Notes: generated by a model from the sequence alone, not told the origin. Counted from the stretch's first letter, positions 29,869-39,417 are shown. The stretch is DNA of 64,000 bases from DATJLY01 sp035532935 (GCA_035532935.1 DATKQE010000109.1:1-64000); one strand, 5' to 3'. Numbers and translations are program-made.

Positions 29869-31395
29869 TCACCAGAACGGGTCGGCGCGGCGAAACCGGG
29901 TCACATGCTTCTCCGTCCGCGCCTCGGACTCGGCGATGCCGCGGTCGTGCCAGCCGAGGACGATGCCGCCGGCGCGTTCGAGCGCGGCGTTCTCGTCGTG
30001 ATCGAGATCGGCGACCAGCATATGGGCCGAGCGCACGTCGTTGGCATAGCCGAGATCGTCCTGTAGCGGCTTCACCGTTTTGATGAAGCGCTTCACCGCA
30101 GCCGCATCGTAGAGCGATTCGAGGAAATCGACGGTGTAGCGCAACTTCTTCAGGGCGATGCGAAGCTGGTGACGCTCGACTGGCGTGCACGCCGCGAAAT
30201 CGCGCGTGCGTTTGCGCGTCTTGCGGTACAGCCGCCCCAGGATGCCGGGCGCCGCGGCGCCGACGGGCGCAACGAGCCGGGCCGACTCCTCGGTCACGGG
30301 CTGGTCACGCCAGCCGCGCGCCTCGAACCAGCGCGACAGCCGCAGCACCGTCGCCGTATAGCGCGCCGATTGCATGGTTTCGCGCGCACGCTCATAGGCG
30401 CCGCGGCGGCGGGTCTCGACGATCTTGGCAAGACGCTCGAGGTCGCGTTCGCGGGCGAGCGCGCCCGTCACCGGCGCTAGCAGCCCATACGCGAATACAT
30501 CCCAGTTGCGCGCCGCAGCGTAGACCTTGCCGAGCCATTTGAGCTCGCCATTGGCCCAGCGGAAATGCTCGTCCGGCAGCATCGGCTTCAACGCCGACAG
30601 CAGCGCGCGCAGACGCCGCACCGCGACGCGGATCTGGTGGATCCCCTCGAGGTTTCCCGCCAGCGCCGCATCCTCGTTCCCGAGCACCATGGCGAGGCAG
30701 CGCCGGCCGACGATCTGAAGCGCGGCGTCGAGCGTTATCGCCGGATCCAGCCGGATCGGCTCGGCGTAATGGACCGGCGCCATGTCCTTGGCTTTGCCGA
30801 CGAGCCGGTAGCCGCGCTCTGCCAGGCTCGCGGTGCCGATACGGAACGGCACGATCTCCAGGAGCCGCAACCCGACATCCCACAGCACCGCGGGGTCGCC
30901 CGCCTCGAGCGACAGCGCGATGTCGTGGATGGGCACGGCGTCGCCGCCGTCGACCGGGCGGATCTCGCCGCGTTCGACCGCCACGGCAATGCGCGTTCCC
31001 GGCTTCGGCTCCAGCGCGAACGTGCTGTGCCGCACCACCGTGGTGAAGACCGGCTTCAGCGCCTCTGCACCGAGCGCCGCACCGAGCCGACTGCCGCATT
31101 CCGGCGCCGTCGGGTCCGGTTGCTGGCGGGCGATGGTGTCTTCCCACGTGCCGCCCGCTTGGTCGGCTTTGTCGCCGGCGCCATTGGCGGTCACCGTCTG
31201 CACATAGCGCCGTCCCTGCCGCTGCACCCGCAGCGCGAGGTCGTTGCGGTGCAGCGCCTCGTCCTGCGTATCGTAATAGGTGCAGGTGCGGGTCGTGCGC
31301 GCGCTGCGCGGCCGGCCGGCCATCGCCGCCAGCGCCGATTGTGCCTTGGCCATGTCGTCGGCCGCAACACGAAGGCTGAGACTGAACTCGGTCAT
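29869..31395 (-). CDS. CYTH-CHAD domain protein
   Basis: A 508-residue protein with an N-terminal CYTH (triphosphate tunnel) domain, about 1-200, containing TYYDTQDEALHRNDLALRVQRQG (in part), ALEPKPGTRIAVAVERGEI and the other alternating charged strands. A C-terminal CHAD domain, about 220-500, has paired helical HxxR motifs (EGIHQIRVAVRRLRALL and ERHQLRIALKKLRYTVDFL). CHAD domains bind polyphosphate and target proteins to polyphosphate granules, and CYTH domains often hydrolyse triphosphate. The gene stands alone. ATG at 31395 has no strong Shine-Dalgarno sequence. Confidence 0.93.
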   Translation of the reverse strand: MTEFSLSLRVAADDMAKAQSALAAMAGRPRSARTTRTCTYYDTQDEALHRNDLALRVQRQGRRYVQTVTANGAGDKADQAGGTWEDTIARQQPDPTAPECGSRLGAALGAEALKPVFTTVVRHSTFALEPKPGTRIAVAVERGEIRPVDGGDAVPIHDIALSLEAGDPAVLWDVGLRLLEIVPFRIGTASLAERGYRLVGKAKDMAPVHYAEPIRLDPAITLDAALQIVGRRCLAMVLGNEDAALAGNLEGIHQIRVAVRRLRALLSALKPMLPDEHFRWANGELKWLGKVYAAARNWDVFAYGLLAPVTGALARERDLERLAKIVETRRRGAYERARETMQSARYTATVLRLSRWFEARGWRDQPVTEESARLVAPVGAAAPGILGRLYRKTRKRTRDFAACTPVERHQLRIALKKLRYTVDFLESLYDAAAVKRFIKTVKPLQDDLGYANDVRSAHMLVADLDHDENAALERAGGIVLGWHDRGIAESEARTEKHVTRFRRADPFW

Positions 31396-31462
31396 GGGAT
31401 CGGAGCGTCGTTATCGGGCGCCGACGCGAGACTAGCCGATCGGATGGGTTCCACCAAGCGGG

Positions 31463-32026
31463 CTAGGATTGGGCCGGCGGCAGCGGTGCCGCGCCCTCGG
31501 GCGGGGCGATCCGGGCGGTGTTGAGGATCATCGCCAGCATGGTGTAGTAGCCGACGAAGGCGACAAGCTCGACCACGCCCGGCGCGCCCAGCGCCGCGTG
31601 CGCGGCGGCGAAGACGGGATCGCTCACCCGGCCGGTGCGCAACAATTCGAGCGCCAGGTCGATCGCGGCCGTTTCTTCGGGCGCAAGACCGGCAGGGCGG
31701 CTTCCCGCGGCGATCGCCTGCGCCACGGCGGAATCGATCCCGGCCGCGGCCGCAAGCTCGCGATGCACCGCGAACATGTAGTCGACCGACCAGTGCCGCG
31801 CCGCAAGCAGGATCACGATCTCCTTGAGGCGCGCCGGCAGCACGCCCTCGAAGCGGATGAAGTCGCCGAGATGGCGCATCCGATCGGCGAGCTCGGGGCT
31901 CTGGATCAGCGGGATATAGGGACCGCGCAAACTGCCGCGCGGGCTGGCGGTGAGCGCCGTGCTCACCGCGCGCTGCGCCGGCGTCATCTCCGCCGGGGAT
32001 GGGGCTCGGAAACGCGGTTCGGTCAT
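31463..32026 (-). CDS. carboxymuconolactone decarboxylase family protein
   Basis: A 187-residue AhpD/CMD-fold protein. The core helix pair is LKEIVILLAARHWSVDYMF, then AVHRELAAAAGI, and a second helical region is VVELVAFVGYYTMLAMIL. The CxxC of peroxidase-type AhpD is absent, so it is more like a CMD-type lactone decarboxylase or an uncharacterised member. ATG 32026 follows GGGAGGAC. It has no obvious partner; the CYTH-CHAD gene lies downstream on the same strand. Confidence 0.85.
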   Translation of the reverse strand: MTEPRFRAPSPAEMTPAQRAVSTALTASPRGSLRGPYIPLIQSPELADRMRHLGDFIRFEGVLPARLKEIVILLAARHWSVDYMFAVHRELAAAAGIDSAVAQAIAAGSRPAGLAPEETAAIDLALELLRTGRVSDPVFAAAHAALGAPGVVELVAFVGYYTMLAMILNTARIAPPEGAAPLPPAQS

Positions 32027-32277
32027 GGCTGTCCTCCCGCGCCGACACTGCCCGAACCCCGGTCGATTGGCAAATCGCCGTTCGCTGGCGATGCCGCGCG
32101 GCGCATCGGCGACTCGGCGCGGCCAGCCGGGAGTCGCCCGAGCCTGTCGGGTCGGCGCCGCACTCGCATTGGTCCGGCGCGCGCTGCCGCGGCGGAAAGT
32201 CCGGCATTTCCGCGCTGTCATGCGACTGACTCGGGAGCGGAACAAAACTGCCACAGGCGCATGCTATCGAGGCGGGC

Positions 32278-32685
32278 ATGAAACGGAGAGCCCGTATGCA
32301 GACGCGCCCGGCGCAGGCCCCGCTCCACATGCTCCGCGGCTGCTGGGCGCGGCTCAAGGAAGCGGCGGGGCCGGTCGTGCGGCAACGACGCTTGCGACGT
32401 CGCAACGCGCGCATCCCCGAATGGCCGGGGCCGATCGTGGCATCGCCGGCACCGGCGGTCGATCCGGTGGCGCTCACGATCCTGGCGGTCAATCGGCTGG
32501 GCCCGGCGACATTCCGCACCGTGTCGCTGGGCATCGCGGTAACCGTGACGGTGCCGGACAGCGAGACCGGCGACATCTTTCGCGCGGCGCTCAGCGAGAT
32601 GCAGAAGGCGCGCGCGACCGATCGGCTGATCCGCATCGAGGTCGCGAACGAGACGGCGCGACCGCGCGTCGCCGCCGAAGCCTAA
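32278..32685 (+). CDS. small basic hypothetical protein
   Basis: A 135-residue protein that I do not recognise. The first 45 residues are strongly basic (RQRRLRRRNAR), followed by a Pro-rich linker. A compact C-terminal part (residues about 60-130) is predicted to alternate strand and helix. No signal peptide or membrane segment is evident. The ATG at 32278 is chosen; a second ATG six codons later is possible. It ends five bases before the LpxH-like gene and is probably co-transcribed with it. Confidence 0.55.
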   Translation: MKRRARMQTRPAQAPLHMLRGCWARLKEAAGPVVRQRRLRRRNARIPEWPGPIVASPAPAVDPVALTILAVNRLGPATFRTVSLGIAVTVTVPDSETGDIFRAALSEMQKARATDRLIRIEVANETARPRVAAEA

Positions 32686-32689
32686 GGGC

Positions 32690-33517
32690 GTGCGGGTGAG
32701 CGACCCCGCAACGGCGCGCCCTTCCGGCATCAATTTCTATCGCACGATCTTCATCTCCGATGTGCATCTCGGCACGCGCGGCTGCAAGGCCGACTTTCTG
32801 CTCGACTTCCTGCGCTACAACGAATCGGAATATCTCTATCTCGTCGGCGACATGGTCGACGGCTGGCGGCTGCGCAAATCGTGGTACTGGCCGCAGCATC
32901 ACAACGACGTGGTGCAGAAGCTGCTGCGCAAGGCGCGCAAGGGCACCAAGGTGATCTACGTGCCGGGGAACCACGACGAGTGGCTCCGGGATTATGTCGA
33001 GACGCAGATGGGCGGCGTCATGCTGCAACGCGAGGCGCTGCACGTCACCGCCGACGGAAGGCGGCTCATGGTCGTGCACGGCGACGATTTCGACGGCGTC
33101 GTGCGCTATGCGCGCTGGCTCGCGCTGTTGGGCGACTGGGCCTACGACCTCACCATCCAGCTCAACCACTCCTATAACCTCATTCGGCGCAAGCTCGGCT
33201 ATCCCTATTGGTCGTTGTCGGCTTATCTCAAGTTCAAGGTCAAGAACGCGGTCCAGTTCATCACCGATTTCGCCGACGCCATCGCCGCCGAGGCCCGCGC
33301 GCGCGGGGTCGACGGCATCGTCTGCGGCCACATCCATCATGCCGAGATCCGCGACATCGGCGGCGTGCTCTATTGCAATGACGGCGACTGGGTGGAGAGC
33401 TGCACGGCACTGGTCGAGCACCAGGACGGGCGGCTCGAAGTGCTGCACTGGATGGAGCTGCGCGCGCTCGACCCGATGGTCGCTCTCGCCGAGTTCGAGG
33501 ACGCCGACGCGAATTGA
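32690..33517 (+). CDS. LpxH-like metallophosphoesterase (UDP-2,3-diacylglucosamine diphosphatase family)
   Basis: A 275-residue calcineurin-like phosphoesterase. The five metal-binding blocks are intact: ISDVHLG, LVGDMVDGW, VPGNHDEW, VVHGDDFD and CGHIHHAEI. The WRLRKSWYWPQHHN insertion is typical of the alphaproteobacterial LpxH-like group that sits beside a glycosyltransferase. It may remove UMP from UDP-2,3-diacylglucosamine in lipid A synthesis, or act on a related glycolipid. The start is a GTG at 32690 (GTG 32696 is an alternative). It overlaps the glycosyltransferase gene by four bases. Confidence 0.88.
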   Translation: MRVSDPATARPSGINFYRTIFISDVHLGTRGCKADFLLDFLRYNESEYLYLVGDMVDGWRLRKSWYWPQHHNDVVQKLLRKARKGTKVIYVPGNHDEWLRDYVETQMGGVMLQREALHVTADGRRLMVVHGDDFDGVVRYARWLALLGDWAYDLTIQLNHSYNLIRRKLGYPYWSLSAYLKFKVKNAVQFITDFADAIAAEARARGVDGIVCGHIHHAEIRDIGGVLYCNDGDWVESCTALVEHQDGRLEVLHWMELRALDPMVALAEFEDADAN

Positions 33518-34515
33518 AAATTCTGCTCGCCACCGACGCCTGGCCGCCGCAAGTGAACGGCGTCGTGCGGACGCTCACCGCGCTCGCCCGCGAGCTCGAA
33601 CCGCTCGGCCATGTTGTGGCCACGCTTCATCCCGGGCTGTTCCGCACCTTTCCCTGTCCCGGCTACGCCGAGATTCGCCTCGCCGTCGGCGCAGGACGGC
33701 GCGTCGGCGCGATGATCGAGGACGCGCGGCCCGATGCGATCCATATCGTCACCGAGGGCCCGGTCGGATGGGCGGCGCGGCGTTGGTGCCTGACGCGCGG
33801 CTATGCCTTTACCACCGCGTTTCACACGCGCTTTCCCGAATATCTCGCCGAGCGGTTCTGCATTCCGCCGCGTTTCAGCTATGCGCTGCTGCGGCGCTTC
33901 CACGCGCCGTCGCGCACGGTCATGGTGGCGACGCCGTCGGTCGGGCGCGATCTTGCCGCGCGCGGCTTCGTCAATCTCGGGCCATGGACGCGCGGGGTCG
34001 ACAAGGATCTCTTCAATCCCGCGCGGCGCGACGAGGCGATCGGCTTTCCGCGTCCGGTCTTCCTCTCGGTCGGGCGCATCGCCCACGAGAAGAACCTGCC
34101 GGACTTTCTTGCCCTCGATCTGCCGGGCTCGAAGGTCGTGGTCGGCGAAGGGCCGCAGCGCGCCGCGCTCGAGGCGCGCTTTCCCACGGCGCATTTCCTC
34201 GGCCGGTGCGAGAACGGCAAGCTGGCGCGGCTCTATGCGTCCGCCGACGTCTTCGTCTTCCCGAGCCGCACCGACACGTTCGGCCTCGTGATGCTCGAGG
34301 CGCTCGCCTCCGGCGTTCCGGTCGCGGCCTATCCGGTGGCGGGGCCGATCGACGTCATCGGCACGAGCGGCGCGGGCGTGCTCGATGCGGATCTGCGCCT
34401 TGCGGCGCTGGCGGCGCTCGCCATCCCGCGCGAGCGCGCCCGCGCGCATGCGCTCGCCTTCTCCTGGGCGGAATGCGCGCGCCAGTTCGTGGCGCAGCTC
34501 TGCCCCATGCGTTGA
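33514..34515 (+). CDS. GT4 family glycosyltransferase
   Basis: A 333-residue GT-B glycosyltransferase. The N-terminal domain opens with MKILLATDAWPPQVNGVVRT. The C-terminal donor domain has SVGRIAHEKNLPDFL, VGEGPQ, and FPSRTDTFGLVMLEAL, the E-x7-E motif. Homologues with an adjacent LpxH-like phosphatase are thought to make membrane glycolipids such as glycosyl-diacylglycerols. The start is a TTG at 33514 overlapping the phosphatase stop as TTGA, so the two are translationally coupled. At 333 residues it is slightly shorter than many GT4 enzymes. Confidence 0.9.
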   Translation: MKILLATDAWPPQVNGVVRTLTALARELEPLGHVVATLHPGLFRTFPCPGYAEIRLAVGAGRRVGAMIEDARPDAIHIVTEGPVGWAARRWCLTRGYAFTTAFHTRFPEYLAERFCIPPRFSYALLRRFHAPSRTVMVATPSVGRDLAARGFVNLGPWTRGVDKDLFNPARRDEAIGFPRPVFLSVGRIAHEKNLPDFLALDLPGSKVVVGEGPQRAALEARFPTAHFLGRCENGKLARLYASADVFVFPSRTDTFGLVMLEALASGVPVAAYPVAGPIDVIGTSGAGVLDADLRLAALAALAIPRERARAHALAFSWAECARQFVAQLCPMR

Positions 34516-34584
34516 GGCAACGCGGTTGCCAAGGACGGCGAAACCGGGAACTCTGCGTCGGACCGTCAAGCCCGGGAGAGCGTG

Positions 34585-34872
34585 ATGCCTGCCTATGTCG
34601 TCTCCGTCGTCAACGTGAAGGACCCCGAGCAGTATCAGGAATATGCCAAGCTCGCGCCGGCGGCGGTGGCGAAATTTGGCGGCCGCTTTCTCGCCCGCGG
34701 CGGCATCGATGCCGTGCTCGAGGGCGGGCTCGGGGCCAACCGCCTCGTCGTCACCGAGTTCCCTTCGGCCGAGCAGGCCAAGGCGTTCTATCATTCGCCC
34801 GAGTATCAGGCCGCGCGCCAGCACCGCGTCGATGCCGCGGATTTTACGATGATGCTCTGCAGCGGCCTCTGA
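34585..34872 (+). CDS. DUF1330 protein
   Basis: A 95-residue dimeric alpha/beta-barrel (ferredoxin-like) protein of the DUF1330 family: MPAYVVSVVNVKDPEQYQEY, then GGRFLARGG and FPSAEQAKAFYHSPEYQAARQ (in part). Function is unknown in the family. I take the ATG at 34585, six bases after CGGGAGAG; a GTG immediately before it is in frame. Confidence 0.9.
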   Translation: MPAYVVSVVNVKDPEQYQEYAKLAPAAVAKFGGRFLARGGIDAVLEGGLGANRLVVTEFPSAEQAKAFYHSPEYQAARQHRVDAADFTMMLCSGL

Positions 34873-34887
34873 GGAGCGGCGCCGACC

Positions 34888-35904
34888 TCACCGCGCTTTT
34901 GGCGACAGCGGCCTCGCCGCGGCGGCGGTCGCGCGGCGTTCGGCGCGATCGAGCCGCCAGGTGACGAGACGGCGCGCGAGATCGGGGCCGTCGAGCACCG
35001 CGATGGCGGCGAGAATGGCGCCGGTGACGATCTCGTGCACCGGCGGGGTGACGCCGATCGCGCTCAGGCCCGAACGCAGGATGCAGAGCGTGAGCACGCC
35101 GGCGGCGATGCCCAGGGGATGGCCGCGGCCGCCGACGACCGAAACGCCGCCGACGATCGCCGCCGCCGCTGCCGGGGCGAGCACGTCCGACAGCGCCACC
35201 GGCGACGCGGCGCCGAGGCTGTAGCTCAACAGCACGCCCGCGAGCGCCGCGCACGCGCCCGAGGCGGCAAAGACGCCGATGATGACGCGGTCGGTCTTGA
35301 CGCCTGCCACCCTGCTCGCGCGGCGGTCGCTGCCGGTTGCGACCACATCGCGCCCGATGCGGGTCCAGGCCATCACCAGCGCGGCGAGCACGAACACGGC
35401 GAGCGCCGCCGCGCTTCGCACCGACAAGAGGTGGAGGATCGGACGATTGAGCGCGAGCGCAACCGGCAGGTTGGGATAGGCGATGGTCTGGTTGGCGGTG
35501 AGGACATAGGTGATGCCCTGTAGCGTCAAGAGCCCGCCCAGGGTCACGCCGACCGAATTGAGCCGCAGCCGGGTCATGATGACGCCCTGGATCGCGCCCG
35601 CCCCAAGTCCCGCCGCGACGCCGCAGAGCAGTCCGAGCGCCGGGCTTCCGACCCCGGTCAGCACGGCGATGCAGCCGGCCAGGCTCATCATGCTTGCGAC
35701 CGAGAGATCGAACTCGCGCACCAGCATCGACAGTCCCAGCCCCAGCGCCACCGGTCCCAGCGTCGCGAACAACTGCAGCACGCTGAAGAGCGTCGCGAGC
35801 GAGAAGAAATATCCGGTGCCGCGGTCCATGAGCGCCAGCACCGCGACCGCGCCCGCCAGGATCGTGAACGGGCGCCAGCGCGGCCCGATCGCGGCCGCGA
35901 TCAT
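34888..35904 (-). CDS. sugar-type ABC transporter permease (RbsC/MglC family), distal copy
   Basis: A 338-residue membrane protein of the BPD_transp_2 family, with eight to ten helices. The family block GRDVVATGSDRRASRVAGVKTDRV (in part) and the later GGVSVVGGRGHPLGIAAGVL are clear. It starts at the ATG at 35904 overlapping the previous permease stop (ATGA-type overlap) and is the last gene of the operon. Two different RbsC-like permeases suggest a heterodimeric channel, as in the AI-2 (LsrC/LsrD) and rhamnose systems. Confidence 0.92.
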   Translation of the reverse strand: MIAAAIGPRWRPFTILAGAVAVLALMDRGTGYFFSLATLFSVLQLFATLGPVALGLGLSMLVREFDLSVASMMSLAGCIAVLTGVGSPALGLLCGVAAGLGAGAIQGVIMTRLRLNSVGVTLGGLLTLQGITYVLTANQTIAYPNLPVALALNRPILHLLSVRSAAALAVFVLAALVMAWTRIGRDVVATGSDRRASRVAGVKTDRVIIGVFAASGACAALAGVLLSYSLGAASPVALSDVLAPAAAAAIVGGVSVVGGRGHPLGIAAGVLTLCILRSGLSAIGVTPPVHEIVTGAILAAIAVLDGPDLARRLVTWRLDRAERRATAAAARPLSPKAR

Positions 35905-36878
35905 TCCCGCTCGCCGATGGTATGCAGCATGATCACGCCGAGCACGATCAGGCCGGTGACGAGGTACTGCAGTTGCTCGTCGAAGCCGCGCAGCAGCAGC
36001 ACGACCTGGACCGCGGCGATCACGGTGACGCCGATCATGGTGCGCAGCACCGAGCCCTGGCCGCCCTGGATCGCGGTCCCGCCGACCAGCACCGCGGCGA
36101 TGGCGCTGTAGTCGTAGCCCGCGCCCAACTCCATGTCGCCCGAGCCGTAGCGTGCCGCCAGCAGCACGCCCGACAAGCCCGCGAACGCGCCCGCGAGCGC
36201 GTAGGCGCCGGCGACGACGCGCTCGGTCCTGATGCCGACCAGCTCGGCCGCGCGCCAATTGCTGCCGACCATGCGCATGGCGCGGCCGAAGCGCGTCCCT
36301 TGCAGCACGATCTCGCCGATCGCGACGGCGGCGAAGAAGATGAGCGCCGGCACCGGAAGCCCGCCGAGGCGCCCACGGAACAGCTCGAACCCGGCGGCGG
36401 CGGGATAAATGCGCTGCCCGCCGGTGACGAGCTCGGAAATCCCGGTGATGAGGGCGAGCGCGGCGATGCTCACGAGAATGGGATTGGCGCGGAAATATCC
36501 GACCAGCGCGCCCTGCGCCGCGGTGACGGCGATGCCGAAGAGGAGCGCGACGGCGAGCGCGCCGATGATGCCGAGCGCAAGCGACGACAGGAACACCAGC
36601 GCCGCCGCCGAGAGGGTCACGCCGAGGCACAGCGACATGATGTTGCCGGTCAGCGTGATGAAGGTCATGCCGACGGCGACGCAGCCGATGAAGGACACCG
36701 CGTTCAGAAGCGAGATGATGCTGAGCGGCGACAGGAATCCGGGCGTGGCCAGCGACCAGGCCGCCAGCGCGCCCAACGCGAACACGCGGATGAAGAGCGC
36801 GACGCGGCGCCGCGCCGCACCCGAAAGCCGGGGGCGGCGATCCCCCAGCGTCGGGCGCGGCGCGGCGTCGGCGGTCAT
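35901..36878 (-). CDS. sugar-type ABC transporter permease (RbsC/MglC family), proximal copy
   Basis: A 325-residue permease, paralogue of the following gene. Recognisable blocks are PGFLSPLSIISLLNAVSFIGCVAVGMTF (in part), TGNIMSLCLGV, GRAMRMVGSNWRAAELVGI and GGTAIQGGQGSVLRTMIGV. The ATG at 36878 overlaps the ATPase stop codon by four bases. A much longer open frame on this strand runs through the ATPase gene and is spurious. Confidence 0.92.
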   Translation of the reverse strand: MTADAAPRPTLGDRRPRLSGAARRRVALFIRVFALGALAAWSLATPGFLSPLSIISLLNAVSFIGCVAVGMTFITLTGNIMSLCLGVTLSAAALVFLSSLALGIIGALAVALLFGIAVTAAQGALVGYFRANPILVSIAALALITGISELVTGGQRIYPAAAGFELFRGRLGGLPVPALIFFAAVAIGEIVLQGTRFGRAMRMVGSNWRAAELVGIRTERVVAGAYALAGAFAGLSGVLLAARYGSGDMELGAGYDYSAIAAVLVGGTAIQGGQGSVLRTMIGVTVIAAVQVVLLLRGFDEQLQYLVTGLIVLGVIMLHTIGERE

Positions 36879-38374
36879 GCCGCGGCGGCGGGATGGGTGA
36901 TGTCGGCGAGCACCTGGTGCATGCTCGCCTCGCCGCGCCGATAGCGCCCCACCTGCCGGCCGCGATAGAGCGTGATGATGAGGTCCGCCATGCCCAGCAC
37001 TTCCTCGAGATCCGAGGATGCCATCACGACCGCATGGCCATTGTCGCAGAAGGCGCGAATGAGCCGGTAGATCTCCGCGCGCGCGCCGACATCGACGCCG
37101 CGGGTCGGCTCGTTCATCAACAGGACGCCCGGGCGCTCGGGCTGCAGCGACCGGCCGAACGCGAGCTTCTGCTGATTGCCGCCGCTCAATTCGCCGGCCC
37201 GCGAGCGCAGCCGCGTGCCGTCGATGCCGACCGCGCCGGCTAACTCGCGCGCCGTCGCCGCAAGCCGCCAGCGGCGCAGGAAGCCGAGACGGCTCAACGC
37301 GCGGAGCCGGGTCGCGACCAGGTTCTCGCCAACGCTCAGGCGCAGGAACACGCCTTCGCCGGCGCGGTCCTCGGAGATGAACTGCACGCCCGCACGCAGC
37401 GCGCGCGGCACCGAGCGCGGCGTGACCGGCCTGCCCGCGATCCGCACCGCGCCCGAAGCCTCGGGCACGAGACCGGCCAAGGCCCTCAATGCCTCGCTCG
37501 CGCCCGAGCCCACCTGGCCCGCCAGGCACACCACCGTGCCGCGCTCGGCGACGAGATCGAAATCGGCCAGCACGCCCGGCACCGCGAGCCCGGTCACGCT
37601 GAGGAGCGCCGCGCCGGCTGTGGGCTGCCATTGCGGATACATCGCGCTCATCGGCCGGCCGAGCATCATCTCCATCAGCCCGGCGCGGTCGATCTCGGCG
37701 GTGCGGCGCGTTCCGACCAGTTCGCCGTTGCGCATCACCGAGACCGTATCGCAGATCTCGAATACCTCGCCCAGGCGATGGGTGATGTAGACCACCGACT
37801 TCCCCTCGGCCTTGAGCGCGCGCAGCGCCGCAAAGATGTGCTCGATCTCGGCATCCGACAGCGTCGCCGTCGGCTCGTCGAGAATGAAGACGCGCGCCTC
37901 GCGGGTCAGCATGCGGGCGAGCTCGACGAGCTGACGCTGGCCGATGCTGAGGCGCGCGACCCTCGTTTCGAGCGGCAATCCGCCGAGCCCCACCTGCTCG
38001 AGCGCGCGCCGCGCCCGCTCCTTCAACGCGCGCCGGCGGTGGAAGAACGGCACGGTACGGTTGCCGAGCCAAATATTGTCTTCGACCGAGAGCGCCGGCG
38101 CGAGCGACAGCTCCTGCGCCACGAGCGCGATACCGAGCGCCTGCGCCTCGCCCGGATCGCCGATCTCCCGCACCTTCCCGTCGATGCGCACGACCCCCGC
38201 ATCGGCGCGATAGACGCCGGTGAGGAGCTTGACGAGCGTGCTTTTCCCCGCGCCGTTCTCGCCGCAAATGGCGCGGATCTCGCGGCCGCCCACCGCGAGC
38301 GATACGTTCTTCAGCACCTCGATCGCGCCGAACCGCTTGGTCGCGCCCTCGATGGCGACGACGGGCTCGGTCAT
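36875..38374 (-). CDS. sugar-type ABC transporter ATP-binding protein with two nucleotide-binding domains
   Basis: A 499-residue RbsA/MglA-type ATPase that drives import. Domain 1 has Walker A CGENGAGKST, signature SIGQRQLVELARML and Walker B FILDEPTATLSD. Domain 2 is degenerate as usual (GQVGSGASE in place of Walker A) but keeps the signature SGGNQQKLAFGRSL and MNEPTRGVD. The ATG at 38374 gives MTEPVVAIEGATKRFG. It is located between the binding-protein gene and the two permease genes. Confidence 0.94.
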   Translation of the reverse strand: MTEPVVAIEGATKRFGAIEVLKNVSLAVGGREIRAICGENGAGKSTLVKLLTGVYRADAGVVRIDGKVREIGDPGEAQALGIALVAQELSLAPALSVEDNIWLGNRTVPFFHRRRALKERARRALEQVGLGGLPLETRVARLSIGQRQLVELARMLTREARVFILDEPTATLSDAEIEHIFAALRALKAEGKSVVYITHRLGEVFEICDTVSVMRNGELVGTRRTAEIDRAGLMEMMLGRPMSAMYPQWQPTAGAALLSVTGLAVPGVLADFDLVAERGTVVCLAGQVGSGASEALRALAGLVPEASGAVRIAGRPVTPRSVPRALRAGVQFISEDRAGEGVFLRLSVGENLVATRLRALSRLGFLRRWRLAATARELAGAVGIDGTRLRSRAGELSGGNQQKLAFGRSLQPERPGVLLMNEPTRGVDVGARAEIYRLIRAFCDNGHAVVMASSDLEEVLGMADLIITLYRGRQVGRYRRGEASMHQVLADITHPAAAA

Positions 38375-38414
38375 GGCGCCCCGCCCGAAGCGGTGCGCCA
38401 TCGGCGCGGGCGGA

Positions 38415-39389
38415 TCAATAGCTGCACGCAGCGGCGAACTTCTCGACATTGGCGGCGGTGATGCCGTAGGACTTCACGATCTCGTCTTTCTTGAGCTTCG
38501 CGCCGTTGAAATAGGCGGCGATCTTCTTCGCGGCGAAGGTCGCCTCCTCGGTCGGGATCTGCGTCGCGGTGCTGAACTGCTCGCCCGATTTGATGTGGAT
38601 GATGCCGTCCTTCATGCAGTTGCTGGCGACGACGACGATGCCCTTGTTCTTGACGCCGAGCTTCAATCCTGCCGACTCGACGCCCTGGATCGCCCCGGTC
38701 GCCTGGTTGTCGGCCATGGCGAAGATGCCATCCACGCCGCCCTTGCCGCTCTCGCGCACCAGGAGCTGGCCGGTGACCGTCTCGCTCACCGCGGTGTTCC
38801 ACTTGCCGTCCTCCACGGCGACCAGGTGAATCCCCGGATGCTGCGCCAGCACGGCCTTGAAGGCCGCCATGCGCTGCTGCACGTGGAGCTGCTGGGCAAG
38901 GCCGGTGACGGCGATGACGTTGGCCTTGGTCTTGCCCTCCTCGGCCAGCGCCTTGACGAGATTCTCGCCGGCGATCCGGCCCAGATCGGAATGATCGGTT
39001 CCGATATAGGACAGGATCAGGTCGTCGTACTGCTTCTCCAGCGGCGTCGCCATCAGCACGACCGGCACGTGCGCCGCCTTGGCGCGGGTGAGCGCGGGAA
39101 TGATCGCCCGGTCGTTGATGTAGTCGATGACGATGAGGTCGAATTTCTGCGCGATCGCGTCGTCGACCTGCTGCGATTGCAGCGCGGCGTCATAGGGGCT
39201 CTGCTGGTTGGTCACCTTCATGCCATAGCTTTGGGCGGCCTTGATGAAGGTCGAGGTCCAGGCGCCGACATAGGGATTGGTGTTGAGCGTGGCGAGCAGC
39301 GCGATGCGCTTGCCCTGCGGCGAGGCTTCGGCCCCGGCGCCGCACACAAGCGCGGCGATGAAGGCCATGATGGCGGCGAACAGGCGCAT
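38415..39389 (-). CDS. sugar-type ABC transporter substrate-binding protein
   Basis: A 324-residue periplasmic type I binding protein (RbsB-like, Peripla_BP_4). The signal peptide ends near AGAEA-S (residue 22), then GKRIALLATLNTNPYVGAWTSTFIKAA (in part). The DLIVIDYINDRAIIPAL segment and the GTDHSDLGRIAGENLVKAL stretch are family-typical. The ligand is unknown. ATG 39389 follows GAGGGGAAA. It comes directly after an amidase gene and before the ATPase gene, so the operon may import a compound that the amidase then hydrolyses. Confidence 0.92.
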   Translation of the reverse strand: MRLFAAIMAFIAALVCGAGAEASPQGKRIALLATLNTNPYVGAWTSTFIKAAQSYGMKVTNQQSPYDAALQSQQVDDAIAQKFDLIVIDYINDRAIIPALTRAKAAHVPVVLMATPLEKQYDDLILSYIGTDHSDLGRIAGENLVKALAEEGKTKANVIAVTGLAQQLHVQQRMAAFKAVLAQHPGIHLVAVEDGKWNTAVSETVTGQLLVRESGKGGVDGIFAMADNQATGAIQGVESAGLKLGVKNKGIVVVASNCMKDGIIHIKSGEQFSTATQIPTEEATFAAKKIAAYFNGAKLKKDEIVKSYGITAANVEKFAAACSY

Positions 39390-39417
39390 CGAAATTTCCC
39401 CTCTTTCGTGATTTGTT

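Noticed and set aside
35901..38267. A 788-codon minus-strand frame that would fuse the ABC ATPase region with a permease
   Set aside because: Only the last 325 residues match a permease; the earlier part is the ATPase gene read in the wrong frame. The ATG at 36878 is the true start.
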